In this document: in pieces, positions 9,041-18,810 of the stretch | Numbering within the stretch: the first letter of the stretch is position 1 | How the letters are laid out: each line of letters starts with the position of its first letter | NCBI GenBank assembly: GCA_023838465.1 | Contig: JAIVEQ010000007.1 | Span: forward strand, 29,150 to 93,149 | DNA length: 64,000 bases | Source: Candidatus Thiodiazotropha sp. | Lineage (GTDB): Bacteria; Pseudomonadota; Gammaproteobacteria; Chromatiales; Chromatiaceae | Direction: 5' to 3' | The notes under the pieces: generated by a model | Seen by the model: only the letters and a program-made list of their open reading frames with translations | What the model was told of the DNA's origin: nothing | The model's database searches: none | Translations under genes and position numbers: made by a program

Positions 9041-10510
9041 CTAAAATCCACCTCCGGTTCTAAATCCTCCACCGCCACCTCTTCTACGGCCCCGTCCAAA
9101 ACCACCGTCTCCACCTCTGCCACCAGGAAAACCGCTCCGTCCCAGATCACCGAGAATATCCCCGATGCCACCGTTCCAGACAGTCCCACGGCCAAAGCCA
9201 CCCGATCCAAAATTTGGATTGGAGCGTCTTGGTCGATAACGTTGCTGTTGCTGTAAAACCTTCCATAACACATCCCGGTCCAGCATACCGGCAAAGAACT
9301 GGGCGAGTACCGTGCCAATGACACTGTCATCTGTGAAGGTTGAGCCCATTCGATCATAACGATTACGTTTGAAATCCATGCGCAATGATTCGAGTTCACT
9401 GAGACGCTGTTGGTGTTGCCCGATTGTCTCTTTGAAGCCGTCAATCGCCGACTCCAGGTCAAGGCGCTGGTCCTCCCTATCCAGCATCCGACTAATGATC
9501 AGATCGTCATCTGGAAACGGCGTATTCAAAGCATCATTACGTAGTGCCATCAAATCGTCTCGTTTGAACTCGGCGGCAAGAAATGTCACCGCTTTTTGTG
9601 TGAATTCATCATCGCCGGTAGCGAATTCAGCCTTTTGGCTCAGTAACCTCTGGTAGTTGGCTTCATGCCGCCCAATATCGGAGTCGATCTCATCCAACCG
9701 GGTCTGGGACTCCTCCAGGGTCTTCTCCAGCAAAAGAATGCCATCAGCCTCCCGTGCAGTCTCATCCAGTACCTTCAAGGCGGCAAACGCCTCGTCAGCA
9801 AACCTGCTGATGGTGGTGGCGTGCTCGCGCAGGCGTTCGGGGATCTCTTTCAGACGAGTGAAGTTAGCACGAGCATCGGCAAAACCGATCAAATGCGCCA
9901 CTTTGCCATCAAGCCAACGTACCAATCCGCTGGCCTTGTAGGCCGGCAATCCGTAGTTGCGTTGCCAGAGGTACATAAATAAGGGATCGTTGCGGTAAGC
10001 ATCCCCTTTTTGTTCACGTTCGCCCTCACTTCGAGAGGCCTTTTCACCCGCATGCATGGCCTTGCGTTCCACCACCTCTGCTTTCTCTCGCTGATGACGG
10101 TAATCAGGGTCCTGATCAAGCCTTGCCTGGGTCTCAGCCTCAGCATCATCGACCATCTTGGCAGCATGATCCACCTGCTCGACCTGTGTAGTTCGTTTGG
10201 CGGCTAACAATTCAAATGCATCTTCAGCACTACGGATCTCTCTCTGCAAAGCGGAAAGGACCTCATGCCGTTGGGCAAACAGGGCCTTGACCTGGTGTTC
10301 AGTCTTATCGAGTTGCCGCTCCATCTCTCCATCGATCAACCAATCCAGGTGAGTGCTTGCCAATTCCCGATAATCCTGGGTGATAGCCTGCTGCTGATCG
10401 GCGAGCTGGCCGGATATCGCTTCGATCTGCCCCTCGAACTCATCGATCTTGCTATGTGCCTTGTTAACTGACTGGTCAATGGAGGCCAGCACCTGTCGTC
10501 CGGGGATCAT
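9041..10510 (-). CDS. coiled-coil protein with Gly-rich C-terminal tail, last gene of a TelA/DUF6384 operon
   Basis: A 489-residue protein I cannot assign to a named function. The first ~180 residues are charged and Gln/Glu-rich, consistent with long coiled coils. A middle region contains NDPLFMYLWQRNYGLPAYKASGLVRWLDGKVA. A second coiled-coil stretch follows (about 230-370). The last 60 residues are Arg/Gly-rich with repeated GGRGGDGGFGRGRRRGGGG-like sequence. No signal peptide or membrane helix is seen. It follows the DUF6384-like gene by 10 bases, so the three minus-strand genes (12640 to 9041) form one operon. The Gly/Arg tail could bind RNA or a surface, but this is speculation. Confidence 0.8.
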   Translation of the reverse strand: MIPGRQVLASIDQSVNKAHSKIDEFEGQIEAISGQLADQQQAITQDYRELASTHLDWLIDGEMERQLDKTEHQVKALFAQRHEVLSALQREIRSAEDAFELLAAKRTTQVEQVDHAAKMVDDAEAETQARLDQDPDYRHQREKAEVVERKAMHAGEKASRSEGEREQKGDAYRNDPLFMYLWQRNYGLPAYKASGLVRWLDGKVAHLIGFADARANFTRLKEIPERLREHATTISRFADEAFAALKVLDETAREADGILLLEKTLEESQTRLDEIDSDIGRHEANYQRLLSQKAEFATGDDEFTQKAVTFLAAEFKRDDLMALRNDALNTPFPDDDLIISRMLDREDQRLDLESAIDGFKETIGQHQQRLSELESLRMDFKRNRYDRMGSTFTDDSVIGTVLAQFFAGMLDRDVLWKVLQQQQRYRPRRSNPNFGSGGFGRGTVWNGGIGDILGDLGRSGFPGGRGGDGGFGRGRRRGGGGGFRTGGGF

Positions 10511-10520
10511 TAAGCTCTCC

Positions 10521-11459
10521 TCACCATCGGGTTATCGCACCACCTGTGGTGGGCATTTCGTACTTGGGGACAAGGTATCCCCGGTCTTTATATCCAAACC
10601 GGTCCTTCTCGATGATGCCATCATCCTGCTTGTCGTTGGCGACTGATTGGAACACCGTTTCGTCCACCCGCAGACCCCACACTTTTACCCAGCTGGTTTT
10701 ACTGCTCTCTTCGCTCTCGATAGGTACACTCAGCACTTTTCCTGTCGGGTCGATGGCCTCAACGATAAGGTAATAGTTGCGAGCATCAGTATTCACATCG
10801 GGAATTCGCCATACGCCGGAACGCTGCTCCTGACGGTTGATGATCTGGATGGTATATTCCTGCTCCAGCCGGGTCTGAAGTTGCTCCAGTCGGTCAATGG
10901 CCTCTTTTACCTTCTCACTGTTCTCATCACTCAATGCCACCTTGCCTGCATTGAAAATCCGCATCGCTGTTGTGCGGGCATTGTCCGACTTGGCCAGCGC
11001 CACCACATCCCCATGGATTGTGTGCAATTCCTCAGGTAAAGCTGCATTTGGCACCACGAATGCGAAGTAATTGGCAGCCAGTGCCACCACACCGGCAAGC
11101 AAACCACCACCGATCCATTTCCCCCACCTTCCGCGTTTGATGTAGATGTGCGCCAGTCGAGTTGTAAGACCCCGCTTCGGAGGTTTATAGGTAAAACGGT
11201 CTTCCTTGAGTGCGGCAACCCCCTGTTCAAGGATATGATCCGGCACCTCAATCCCCTGCTGGGTATAGATCTTTCGCAAGCGCTGTTTAAGCTCCTCCTC
11301 ACGGCCCACCTCATCCAGTTCAAGGTTGACCAGGCGTTCCCGGCGGCGCAGTGTATCGACCACGTCCATCGCGAGCATGACCTCGTCCAGAGGTGGGGAC
11401 TCATGGGTGTTACCAAGCTGCGTTGTAGATTCCGCAGGCGTTGTCATCTTATCGCTCAT
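10521..11459 (-). CDS. DUF6384-like single-pass membrane protein
   Basis: A 312-residue protein resembling the DUF6384 group. The cytoplasmic N-terminal part has the LDEVMLAMDVVDTLRRRERLVNLELD segment and a charged region. One hydrophobic segment (WIGGGLLAGVVALAANYFAFVV, about 135-156) follows a basic stretch. The remaining ~150 residues would face the other side and end in a compact domain (GVWRIPDVNTDARNYYLIVEA, then SKTSWVKVWGLRV). Its start overlaps the TelA-like gene's stop by 4 bases (ATGA type), so translation is coupled. The function is unknown; a membrane anchor for the TelA-like partner is a reasonable guess from context only. Confidence 0.8.
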   Translation of the reverse strand: MSDKMTTPAESTTQLGNTHESPPLDEVMLAMDVVDTLRRRERLVNLELDEVGREEELKQRLRKIYTQQGIEVPDHILEQGVAALKEDRFTYKPPKRGLTTRLAHIYIKRGRWGKWIGGGLLAGVVALAANYFAFVVPNAALPEELHTIHGDVVALAKSDNARTTAMRIFNAGKVALSDENSEKVKEAIDRLEQLQTRLEQEYTIQIINRQEQRSGVWRIPDVNTDARNYYLIVEAIDPTGKVLSVPIESEESSKTSWVKVWGLRVDETVFQSVANDKQDDGIIEKDRFGYKDRGYLVPKYEMPTTGGAITRW

Positions 11460-12640
11460 GCATCCAGCTCGGCATCAAGCCCTTTACCCTCCTCTGCCAG
11501 TCGTGCCAGTTGACGTTTGCCTTCTTCAACCGCTTCACGAATTTCGTCAGCATTCTGGGTGCTCAGTCTACGCATCTCAGCGATAATTTCGTGTGAACGA
11601 GTCTGCCAGTTGACGACGGAGTCCACCAACTTTTTCACCGACTCTGCTCGGATCGTAGGACCGTAACCGGCCTTGACCGCTGCTTCCTGGACCTTGCCAC
11701 CAATTTCTGCCAGATCCTCCAACGACTTGCTGACACCCTCTTTCATGGCCTCGATGGTTTGAGTGCCCTCATGCAACCCGAACATGCCAGTAAAAGAGGC
11801 AGTCAGGGCGGTCAATACGACTTCGTTGGTAGAGAAGAAACTGACTGCCTGAGCGTAGACCCGCTCCTTTGCGGTTGTGGTCTGAAGCAGACGTGCCATA
11901 ACCACCTCCGAGGTGTTATAACTGACTGTGAGGTTATCGGAGAGATCCTTGCTGATCTGGTAGCGTTTATCCTCTTTCTGTAATGCACGAACCTTCTGGT
12001 CACGGGTCATCTCCAGTTTTGCCCGTTCAGCGGCATCTTCATTGGCATAGGCCTCCACACCCTTCATCGCTTCGGCAACACTGGCCTTGGCTTCATCAAC
12101 TTTACCTTCAGCCGTTTTCAATACTTCCAGGGCCAACACTTCCGACTGCTTCAATGCACCGCGAAAATCCTGATAGGCCTCAAGTATGGTGTGCTCTCTC
12201 TGAATCTGGTCGTTGCTCGATGAAGTCACATCGAGGTAGGTCTCCTTGATCTCATCGAACCGACTCGCAATATCACCACGGGTGACTTTCATCCACACAT
12301 TACTGATCCGCTCAAAACTGTCCACTTTGCCATCATCAATCTGTTCCACCATTCTTTTGGCATCGTCGCGGATACTGTTGAAAGCATTGGTGATCTTTTC
12401 GTAGCGTTCACCGATTTCCATTGCCTTGACCTGCTCACGCACCACATCATTGAACATCGACGCCTTACCCAAAGTCCTGGCAATGGCTGTCACACGTCCC
12501 TCGTCCAGATCTGATATCTGGTTAAGCAGTGCGATAATCGGCTGCTCCTGGGTATCCTCATCGGTTGGAAGTAATCCTAAGTCATGCAGACGATTCATGG
12601 CCTTGTCGAGGTACTTCATCGGTGTGGATGGGGTATTCAT
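11456..12640 (-). CDS. TelA-like (toxic-anion-resistance family) protein
   Basis: A 394-residue, mostly helical protein. It resembles TelA-type proteins in overall build and in the C-terminal region (LVDSVVNWQTRSHEIIAEM, then EIREAVEEGKRQLARLAEEG). The N-terminus (ALLNQISDLDEGRVTAIARTLG) and a central stretch with YNTSEVVMARLLQTTTAKERVY look like the helical bundle of that family. No membrane segment or enzyme motif is seen. It heads the operon with the DUF6384-like and coiled-coil genes. Known TelA proteins are linked to tellurite or envelope-stress tolerance, but the biochemical role is unclear. The family call is by resemblance, without alignment. Confidence 0.68.
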   Translation of the reverse strand: MNTPSTPMKYLDKAMNRLHDLGLLPTDEDTQEQPIIALLNQISDLDEGRVTAIARTLGKASMFNDVVREQVKAMEIGERYEKITNAFNSIRDDAKRMVEQIDDGKVDSFERISNVWMKVTRGDIASRFDEIKETYLDVTSSSNDQIQREHTILEAYQDFRGALKQSEVLALEVLKTAEGKVDEAKASVAEAMKGVEAYANEDAAERAKLEMTRDQKVRALQKEDKRYQISKDLSDNLTVSYNTSEVVMARLLQTTTAKERVYAQAVSFFSTNEVVLTALTASFTGMFGLHEGTQTIEAMKEGVSKSLEDLAEIGGKVQEAAVKAGYGPTIRAESVKKLVDSVVNWQTRSHEIIAEMRRLSTQNADEIREAVEEGKRQLARLAEEGKGLDAELDA

Positions 12641-12750
12641 GGTTTCTCCGTTGACGTTGGATCGTCAGTTAGTATTAATGGGTGGCCCCAGGGCAATCTG
12701 TACGTATTACACCTGCTGGTCAGATTTAAAACTGAACCCACGGATTCAGG

Positions 12751-13218
12751 TTAAAACTCCAGCGCCATGACTAAGGCATCTTCCCGTTTCCTATCAGCAG
12801 CCGGATAGTAATTCTTGCGCTGACCAATCTTCACAAAACCTATTTTTTCGTAGAGTTTGAAGGCAATTTGATTACTTGCCCTGACTTCCAGAAACACCGT
12901 CTCAGCACCATGCTGTCGCGCTATTTTCAGTAACCGTTGAGTCAGTTTATAACCCAACCCCTGCCCCTGCCACGTGGGATGGATACAGATATTGAGGATA
13001 TGTGACTCATCGATCACCACTGACATCACGCCATAGCCGATGACTTGCTGATCCAGCGTCACCACCCAGCAACAATAACCAACACGTAAACAGTCCTGAA
13101 AGATGCCCAGTGTCCAGGGAAAGGGGTAAACCCTCTCTTCCATGGCCATCACATGAGATAGATCCTCATTTTGCATGGGACGTATACCCAGCAGGGGATC
13201 AAGCTGTTGTGCGCTCAT
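12751..13218 (-). CDS. rimI: ribosomal protein bS18 N-alanine acetyltransferase
   Basis: A GNAT acetyltransferase of 155 residues that acetylates the N-terminal alanine of ribosomal protein S18. The acetyl-CoA loop is IHPTWQGQGLGYKL (Q-x-x-G-x-G type). The RimI-specific features are the ERVYPFPWTLGIFQDCL region and LEVRASNQIAFKLYEKIGFVKIGQRKNYYP. It overlaps the uracil-DNA glycosylase gene by one base (TGATG), so the two are translationally coupled, a common neighbour arrangement in gammaproteobacteria. Confidence 0.93.
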   Translation of the reverse strand: MSAQQLDPLLGIRPMQNEDLSHVMAMEERVYPFPWTLGIFQDCLRVGYCCWVVTLDQQVIGYGVMSVVIDESHILNICIHPTWQGQGLGYKLTQRLLKIARQHGAETVFLEVRASNQIAFKLYEKIGFVKIGQRKNYYPAADRKREDALVMALEF

Positions 13219-13979
13219 CAGGATTTGTTCCCGAGAACGGACAGGGCCAGCTGGAGATCCTGCCAGGCTTTCCTTTTCTGCTCTGGGGAGCGTAATAAAT
13301 AAGCAGGGTGATAGGTAACAACCAGTGGGATCTTCCGTGCTCCAAACAGGTGGATACGCCCACGTAACTTGCCCACGGCAATATCGCTTTTTAGTAGATT
13401 CTGTGCAGCGATCCGTCCGACTGCAAGAATCAATTTTGGCTGTATAAACTCAATCTGTTGTAGCAGGTAGGGTTCACAGCACGAGGCCTCCTCAGGTTTG
13501 GGATCCCGATTATCTGGCGGACGACACTTGATAATGTTTGCAACGAAGACAGCCTCACGCTTGAAGCCCATCGCCAGCAACATTGCGTTAAGCAGTTGTC
13601 CGGCACGTCCGACAAAGGGTTCACCCTGTTTATCCTCATCGGCGCCAGGTGCTTCACCAATTACCAATAAGTCAGCTTGCGGATTACCGACACCAAACAC
13701 AGTCTGGATACAGCCGGCACGTAATGTACAAGCCTGGCATTGTCTGACCTGTTGTTGCAGACTCTGCCAATCATGCCTGGGCATCGTCGTATCTTCTGTG
13801 GATAGCACCTCTTTTTCAGCTAATCTCTGTTGATCTGCCACTCTTTGATTCACCGAAGCGTGTGATTCGGGCACCCTATCAACAGGCCTCTGTTGCTCGG
13901 CAGGCAACAATTGACCGCGGCGTTGCCAAACCGTCAGGCCCATCATTTTCAAGTAGTGGTTACGTCTCAGTTCATCCAT
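13218..13979 (-). CDS. uracil-DNA glycosylase, family 4-like (4Fe-4S)
   Basis: Removes uracil from DNA to start base-excision repair. The domain covers roughly residues 80-250 of 253. Cluster-binding cysteines are seen as [10 protein letters not shown] and in [18 protein letters not shown]. Catalytic and uracil-pocket motifs are [22 protein letters not shown] and [10 protein letters not shown]. The N-terminal 80 residues ([22 protein letters not shown], then Gln/Glu/Arg-rich) are the variable extension usual in this gammaproteobacterial subgroup. It lies directly upstream of rimI with a 1-base overlap. Confidence 0.92.
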   Translation of the reverse strand: MDELRRNHYLKMMGLTVWQRRGQLLPAEQQRPVDRVPESHASVNQRVADQQRLAEKEVLSTEDTTMPRHDWQSLQQQVRQCQACTLRAGCIQTVFGVGNPQADLLVIGEAPGADEDKQGEPFVGRAGQLLNAMLLAMGFKREAVFVANIIKCRPPDNRDPKPEEASCCEPYLLQQIEFIQPKLILAVGRIAAQNLLKSDIAVGKLRGRIHLFGARKIPLVVTYHPAYLLRSPEQKRKAWQDLQLALSVLGNKS

Positions 13980-14149
13980 GTTGCAAGCGCAAAATGATCT
14001 GTTCTGTCAGTTGGAGTGACTGACTGGAATAGACAATCGACCCGTCATCTAAAATGAATAGCTTCATCATTCTTACATGCGATGGAGTGATGTGCAGGGT
14101 GATGGCGGATTGGGCGAATTGTGTTTTATACCAGTATAGGAGGTCTGCA

Positions 14150-15700
14150 CTAAACGTCTCCCGTTTGCGGATGGGCTTTTGAAGCAGACTCAAGAATCTT
14201 ATTGACTGCACTGATGTAGGCCTTTGCCGAGGCAATTACGATATCGGTGTCAGCTCCCTGTCCATTCGCAATCCGCCCTCCCTTCTCCAGCCGCACTGTC
14301 ACCTCACCTTGGGCATCAGTCCCACTGGTAATATTGTTGACGGAATAGAGTTGCAGCTCCGCACCACTGTTGACAATGCTTTCAATCGCCTTGAAAGCAG
14401 CATCAACCGGGCCTCCACCTGATGCAGTCCCTGGCTCCTCCTCACTATCAACACTGAGTGTAACCTCTGCATGGGGCGTTTCACCGGTCTCGGAGCAGAC
14501 CTTCAAAGCGATCAACTTGACCCGTTCGTTGAATGACTCTGTCTTGGCATCGGTTACCAGTGCCTGTAGATCTTCATCAAAAATTTCATGCTTCTTATCG
14601 GCCAGATCCTTGAACCGGGAGAAGGCGGCATTCAACTCTTCCTCTGACTCAAAGCTGATTCCCAGGTCTTCCAATCTGGTGCGAAAAGCATTTCGGCCGG
14701 AGTGTTTGCCCAAAACCATACGATTTTGACTCCATCCCACATCCTCGGCACACATAATTTCGTAGGTCTCTCTCGATTTAAGTACGCCGTCCTGGTGAAT
14801 GCCCGATTCATGGGCAAAGGCATTTGCACCGACGATGGCCTTATTGGGTTGCACTGGAAATCCGGTAATGTTGGATACCAATTTGGAGCAGGCAACGATC
14901 TGCGTGGTGTCTAGCCTTGTCTGGCAGGAGAAGAGGTCCGGTCTTGTTCGTACCGCCATCACAATCTCTTCCAATGAAGCATTGCCCGCCCTCTCACCGA
15001 GGCCGTTGATGGTGCATTCCACTTGCCGTGCCCCATTGCTTACAGCAGACAGGGAGTTAGCAACCGCCAAACCCAGATCATTGTGACAATGGACAGAAAA
15101 GATGGCCTTGTCAGCATTGGGAATCCGCTCACGCATCCGATGAATCAGGTCACCGAACTGGTGTGGCATAGCATAGCCCACCGTATCGGGAACATTCAGG
15201 GTCGTTGCGCCGGCATTGATCACCGCTTCAAAGATACGACACAGAAAGTCGATTTCTGAGCGCCCTGCATCCTCTGCGGAGAACTCTACATTATCGGTAT
15301 AGTTTCTTGCCCGCTTAACGGCATGCACAGCTTGTTCGACCACCTGATCCGGATTCATCCGCAACTTGTGCTGCATATGAATGGGGGAAGTGGCGATAAA
15401 CGTGTGAATCCTTCCCGAATTGGCCTCCTTCAGCGCTTCGCCTGCCCGATCGATATCCTTGTCAAGTGCACGAGCCAGACCACAGACAGTGGAATCCTTC
15501 ACCGCCTTTGCCACAGCTGAAACTGCTTCAAAATCACCATGACTGGCAATTGGAAAGCCTGCTTCAATGACATCCACTTGCAACTTCTCCAAGGCCTTGC
15601 CAATACGGACCTTCTCATCCTTGGTCATGGAAGCACCGGGGCTTTGCTCACCATCACGCAATGTGGTATCGAATATGATCAATTGATCAGGTTGGCTCAT
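14150..15700 (-). CDS. leuA: 2-isopropylmalate synthase
   Basis: First committed enzyme of leucine synthesis: condenses acetyl-CoA with 2-oxoisovalerate. The 516-residue length and motifs are typical: [17 protein letters not shown] (metal and substrate site), [16 protein letters not shown] (metal-binding histidines), [14 protein letters not shown], and a C-terminal regulatory domain around residues 390-500 that binds leucine for feedback inhibition. The leader of about 100 bases contains a short CCAGAC/GTCTGG hairpin; I see no clear Leu-codon leader peptide. The neighbouring pssA is often adjacent to leuA; here a hemerythrin gene lies between them. Confidence 0.97.
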   Translation of the reverse strand: MSQPDQLIIFDTTLRDGEQSPGASMTKDEKVRIGKALEKLQVDVIEAGFPIASHGDFEAVSAVAKAVKDSTVCGLARALDKDIDRAGEALKEANSGRIHTFIATSPIHMQHKLRMNPDQVVEQAVHAVKRARNYTDNVEFSAEDAGRSEIDFLCRIFEAVINAGATTLNVPDTVGYAMPHQFGDLIHRMRERIPNADKAIFSVHCHNDLGLAVANSLSAVSNGARQVECTINGLGERAGNASLEEIVMAVRTRPDLFSCQTRLDTTQIVACSKLVSNITGFPVQPNKAIVGANAFAHESGIHQDGVLKSRETYEIMCAEDVGWSQNRMVLGKHSGRNAFRTRLEDLGISFESEEELNAAFSRFKDLADKKHEIFDEDLQALVTDAKTESFNERVKLIALKVCSETGETPHAEVTLSVDSEEEPGTASGGGPVDAAFKAIESIVNSGAELQLYSVNNITSGTDAQGEVTVRLEKGGRIANGQGADTDIVIASAKAYISAVNKILESASKAHPQTGDV

Positions 15701-16098
15701 ACAGCTCTCCAGCAGGATACTTAGCCAGACTCAGATAGAGGTCTGGTTGATCTGTATTTAAAGATCCAGATCATAAAAAAACAACGGTTGAATATAACCC
15801 AGCCCCTTGGGATTGCCAATCATCTCGGCTCTACTCTGATGAGGAGAATAACCTGCTATAAGGTAGGAAACTGTTTAGTTGAAATTGTTAACTTTCCTAA
15901 CATCAGATGATCTACAGCCAAACACTGTATAGGGTGGGAGATTCCTATTTCAGCTAAGTTCCAAGAATAGGCTGATATTGAGGGTAATAAAAAGTGAAGC
16001 ATTATAATACCACTATAGAATTAAGCTTACTTTAAATAAGGGTATATAGGGATACTTATGATTAGCCAGCTCAACTCGAAACAGATAGAGTGACCGCC
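15701..16098. other. divergent intergenic region between leuA and bacteriohemerythrin
   Basis: About 400 bases without a convincing gene. It must hold the promoters of both divergent genes. A small inverted repeat (CCAGAC/GTCTGG) is seen close to leuA. No riboswitch or recognisable operator was found; the right half is AT-rich. Confidence 0.5.
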
Positions 16099-16509
16099 AT
16101 GAGTAAAAAGCGTATCGACTGGGTAGCTGAATATGAGCTGGGAATCAATGATATTGATTTCCAACACCACTACTTTTTAGATCTGATCAATCGCCTCTCG
16201 GATGAACTGGGGAGCGTTGACAACATTACCTACCAATCAGCACTTATCTCAGAACTGAATGCTTATGCCCGATTTCATTTCATCAGTGAAGAAAATATCA
16301 TGGGACGCGCCAACTATCCGATGTTGGATGAGCATAAAAGACACCATCTCGAATTGATAGATCAACTCACTTCCAAGGAAGCCAGATTGCAGATGGACCG
16401 GTCGGAAACAAGGGCCAAAGATATCATTGATTTTTTAGTAGAGTGGTTTCTCAAACACACAACCCACGAAGACAGGCTGTTCTCAGACTACCTGCAAAAT
16501 AAAGGGTAA
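16099..16509 (+). CDS. bacteriohemerythrin
   Basis: A 136-residue single-domain hemerythrin that binds O2 reversibly at a di-iron site and probably acts in the cytosol as an oxygen sensor, store or carrier. All metal-ligand motifs are visible: IDFQHH near residue 20, H60-x3-E64 (HFISEE), H79-x3-H83 (HKRHH), and the final HTTHEDRLFSDYL. The ATG at 16099 is preferred because MSKKRIDW is the usual type of start; an in-frame GTG lies 9 bases upstream. Such proteins are frequent in microaerobic sulfur and nitrogen bacteria. It converges with pssA, 14 bases apart. Confidence 0.93.
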   Translation: MSKKRIDWVAEYELGINDIDFQHHYFLDLINRLSDELGSVDNITYQSALISELNAYARFHFISEENIMGRANYPMLDEHKRHHLELIDQLTSKEARLQMDRSETRAKDIIDFLVEWFLKHTTHEDRLFSDYLQNKG

Positions 16510-16523
16510 ACATAGGTGACTCA

Positions 16524-17300
16524 TTATTCCTTATCAGGATCTGTCGTTATCCGATGCTCACGATGCTTGCGTAGTTGTAACAAGGTCAAAACAGGACCTG
16601 AGATAGCGTAGACAAGGAACAACACAAACAATACGGTTGGTGGATGGGTCTGCACAATGGCCAGTACGACTACCACAACCACCAACACGATAAAAGGAAC
16701 CTTACCGTGAAAATCGATCTCCTTAAAGCTGTGATAGCGAAAATTACTCACCATCAATAGACCGGTCAGGGTAGTCAGGATCGCAGCGGGCCAACCCAGG
16801 GTATTGCCGTCAACCCCATAATCAACACCTAGCCAGACACCACCGGCAATGATCGCTGCAGCAGAGGGACTGGGTAATCCCTGAAAAAACTTTTTGTCGG
16901 CGATCCCGACCTGGGTGTTGAACCTCGCCAGGCGCAGAGCGCCACTGGCAGTATAGATAAAGGCCGCCAGCCAGCCCAACTTACCCAGATCACTCAAGGC
17001 CCACATATAGATCACCAATGCCGGCGCCAGGCCAAATGAGACCATATCTGACAAGCTATCGTACTCAGCGCCAAATGCACTCTGTGATTTGGTCATCCTG
17101 GCCACCCGACCATCCAGACCATCCAACAGCATGGCCACAAAAATGGCTACTGAGGCCACTTCGAACTTACTGTTGACTGCGGCGAGAATAGCGTAGAACC
17201 CGGCAAAAAGAGCCCCGGTGGTAATCAGGTTAGGCCATAGATAGATCCCTCTACTACGCTTCTTTTGCTTTATCTCTTCTGATTCCATGAATAAAACCAT
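16524..17300 (-). CDS. pssA: CDP-diacylglycerol-serine O-phosphatidyltransferase
   Basis: Makes phosphatidylserine, the precursor of phosphatidylethanolamine, in the inner membrane. It has the CDP-alcohol phosphotransferase signature DGRVARMTKSQSAFGAEYDSLSD (DG-x2-AR-x8-G-x3-D-x3-D) at about residues 64-86. Several membrane helices follow, the last being a run of Val/Leu near residue 210. The 258-residue length matches the integral-membrane type (not the E. coli peripheral type). The start may be the ATG at 17300 or the in-frame ATG at 17288; neither has a strong ribosome-binding site. Confidence 0.93.
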   Translation of the reverse strand: MVLFMESEEIKQKKRSRGIYLWPNLITTGALFAGFYAILAAVNSKFEVASVAIFVAMLLDGLDGRVARMTKSQSAFGAEYDSLSDMVSFGLAPALVIYMWALSDLGKLGWLAAFIYTASGALRLARFNTQVGIADKKFFQGLPSPSAAAIIAGGVWLGVDYGVDGNTLGWPAAILTTLTGLLMVSNFRYHSFKEIDFHGKVPFIVLVVVVVVLAIVQTHPPTVLFVLFLVYAISGPVLTLLQLRKHREHRITTDPDKE

Positions 17301-17398
17301 TGGTTACTATTTAATGGGCTGAATTATAACAAGGCTGACGCTCAATAGCCCTATTACGATGGTGGCTGAAACCTATTCACTAATCCGAACCTATGTGT

Positions 17399-17482
17399 AG
17401 TGTCTCATATAAATGGTACTTCCAAAGGAGGCGTCTTGGAACATTTGTGGGCCTCTGATAGGTGCCATTTATATGAGACACT
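17399..17482. repeat. 84-bp element with near-perfect 21-bp terminal inverted repeats
   Basis: AGTGTCTCATATAAATGG at 17399-17416 is perfectly complementary to 17465-17482, and the match continues 3 more bases inward with one mismatch. About 42 bases lie between the arms. It sits in the gap between the pssA start and the DUF58 gene's stop and contains no gene. It looks like a tiny non-autonomous transposable element (MITE), though it would also form a strong hairpin in RNA and could terminate the DUF58 operon. Confidence 0.7.
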
Positions 17483-17505
17483 GCACTATTCATAACCAAC
17501 CAATT

Positions 17506-18810
17506 TCAAAGCTTGCCGGAGGCCTTCACATCCAGATAGGCATTCACCAGGTTAACAGGGAGCTGCTGGGGCCTGCTGTCAATAATCAAGGCTCCCCGAT
17601 GGGTGAATCTCTCATGGGCCTGTTTGCGCTGACCAAGGTATCCCAATACCGCCTGGAAGCGTAGTGCCCCCTGCAGATCGACGACCGGGTGTTCTATCAC
17701 TGCATCCAGGGAGGCTTCATGGAGATCTGCAATCACCACCAGATGCCGTCTTACCAGCAGCGAGATTGCCTTTAACAGATCATCACGTTCCTCGTTACGG
17801 CTGTTGGTCAAAATGATGATTAATGCCCTGCGTTGTTGCAACAGTATCAATTTGTGTGCAGCGGCAAGGTAGTCAGCCGCATGCAGGGTTGAGTCGAGAT
17901 CATAGGTGCGATCCAATAATCGACGCACCACGTCCCCTCCCTTCAGCGGTGGTTGCCAGCGCTCTTCGCCGGCAAAGCTTAAAAAACCAACCGCATCGCC
18001 CTGTCGGTCTGCGACATAACTCAGCAGTAACATTGCATTCAGGGCATGATCAAGATGGGCGCCGTCACCATCCTCATGACGCATGTGTCTGCCACAGTCA
18101 AGCATGAAAACGATCTGCTGATCACGTTCATCCTGGTACTCCTTGGATATCAGCCGACGATAACGCGAACTTGCCTTCCAATCGATCTGGCGCATGGCAT
18201 CACCAGTACGGTATTCACGAAGCTGATGGAAATCACTGCCCTCACCACGGCGCTGGCGGCGACGAACCCCCATCTGACTGAGATGGTTGTCGGTTGCCAA
18301 CAAGGCATAGCGGGCAATCTCGCGAAAGTTTGGAAACACCCGAACTTGAGTAATATGATCAATGAAATACTTCTGTCGCCATAGACCCAGCGGGGAATGA
18401 ACAAGCAGATCAACGCCATCGAATTGCCTCTCTCCGCGCCGGTTGGGCAACACACGATAGCGCAAGTTCGTCTGACGTTGCGGCGGTATAGCGATCGATT
18501 GAAGCTGATCCTGTACGTTGAAATCACTTGGATGGTGATCGTGGACCGCTAAATTGAGTACATACTCCGATCTGTTACGCAGCCGTAACTCCACATCTGT
18601 CCAGACGCCTACCGGTATACTTGTGCGGATATGGCGTACCAATTCAGGTATTGGCAACTGCCGTAACCGCCACAGATCCAACAGTGCAAATACCAATAAA
18701 AGGGCGCTGAGTAATTTCCAGGGTATCGCCCAAGCCGGATACCAGATCGCTAACAGTGCCGGTGTACTGAGTAGAAACAGGGCCGTTATCAGTCGGGATG
18801 AGGGAATCAC
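17506..18810 (-). CDS. DUF58 domain protein, MoxR partner
   Basis: A 434-residue protein with two N-terminal membrane segments (about 8-25 and 33-47), a beta-rich region, and the DUF58 signature RRRQRRGEGSDFHQLREYRTGDAMRQIDWKASSR. A von Willebrand A-like domain follows (QQIVFMLDCGRHM). DUF58 proteins pair with MoxR AAA ATPases, thought to act as chaperones for envelope or metalloenzyme complexes. Its start overlaps the MoxR stop by 4 bases (ATGA). The last gene of the cluster, it is followed by the 84-bp inverted-repeat element. Confidence 0.9.
   Translation of the reverse strand: MIPSSRLITALFLLSTPALLAIWYPAWAIPWKLLSALLLVFALLDLWRLRQLPIPELVRHIRTSIPVGVWTDVELRLRNRSEYVLNLAVHDHHPSDFNVQDQLQSIAIPPQRQTNLRYRVLPNRRGERQFDGVDLLVHSPLGLWRQKYFIDHITQVRVFPNFREIARYALLATDNHLSQMGVRRRQRRGEGSDFHQLREYRTGDAMRQIDWKASSRYRRLISKEYQDERDQQIVFMLDCGRHMRHEDGDGAHLDHALNAMLLLSYVADRQGDAVGFLSFAGEERWQPPLKGGDVVRRLLDRTYDLDSTLHAADYLAAAHKLILLQQRRALIIILTNSRNEERDDLLKAISLLVRRHLVVIADLHEASLDAVIEHPVVDLQGALRFQAVLGYLGQRKQAHERFTHRGALIIDSRPQQLPVNLVNAYLDVKASGKL

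Noticed and set aside
13972..14235. 87-codon frame between uracil-DNA glycosylase and leuA
   Set aside because: Overlaps both neighbours and has no start site or family resemblance.
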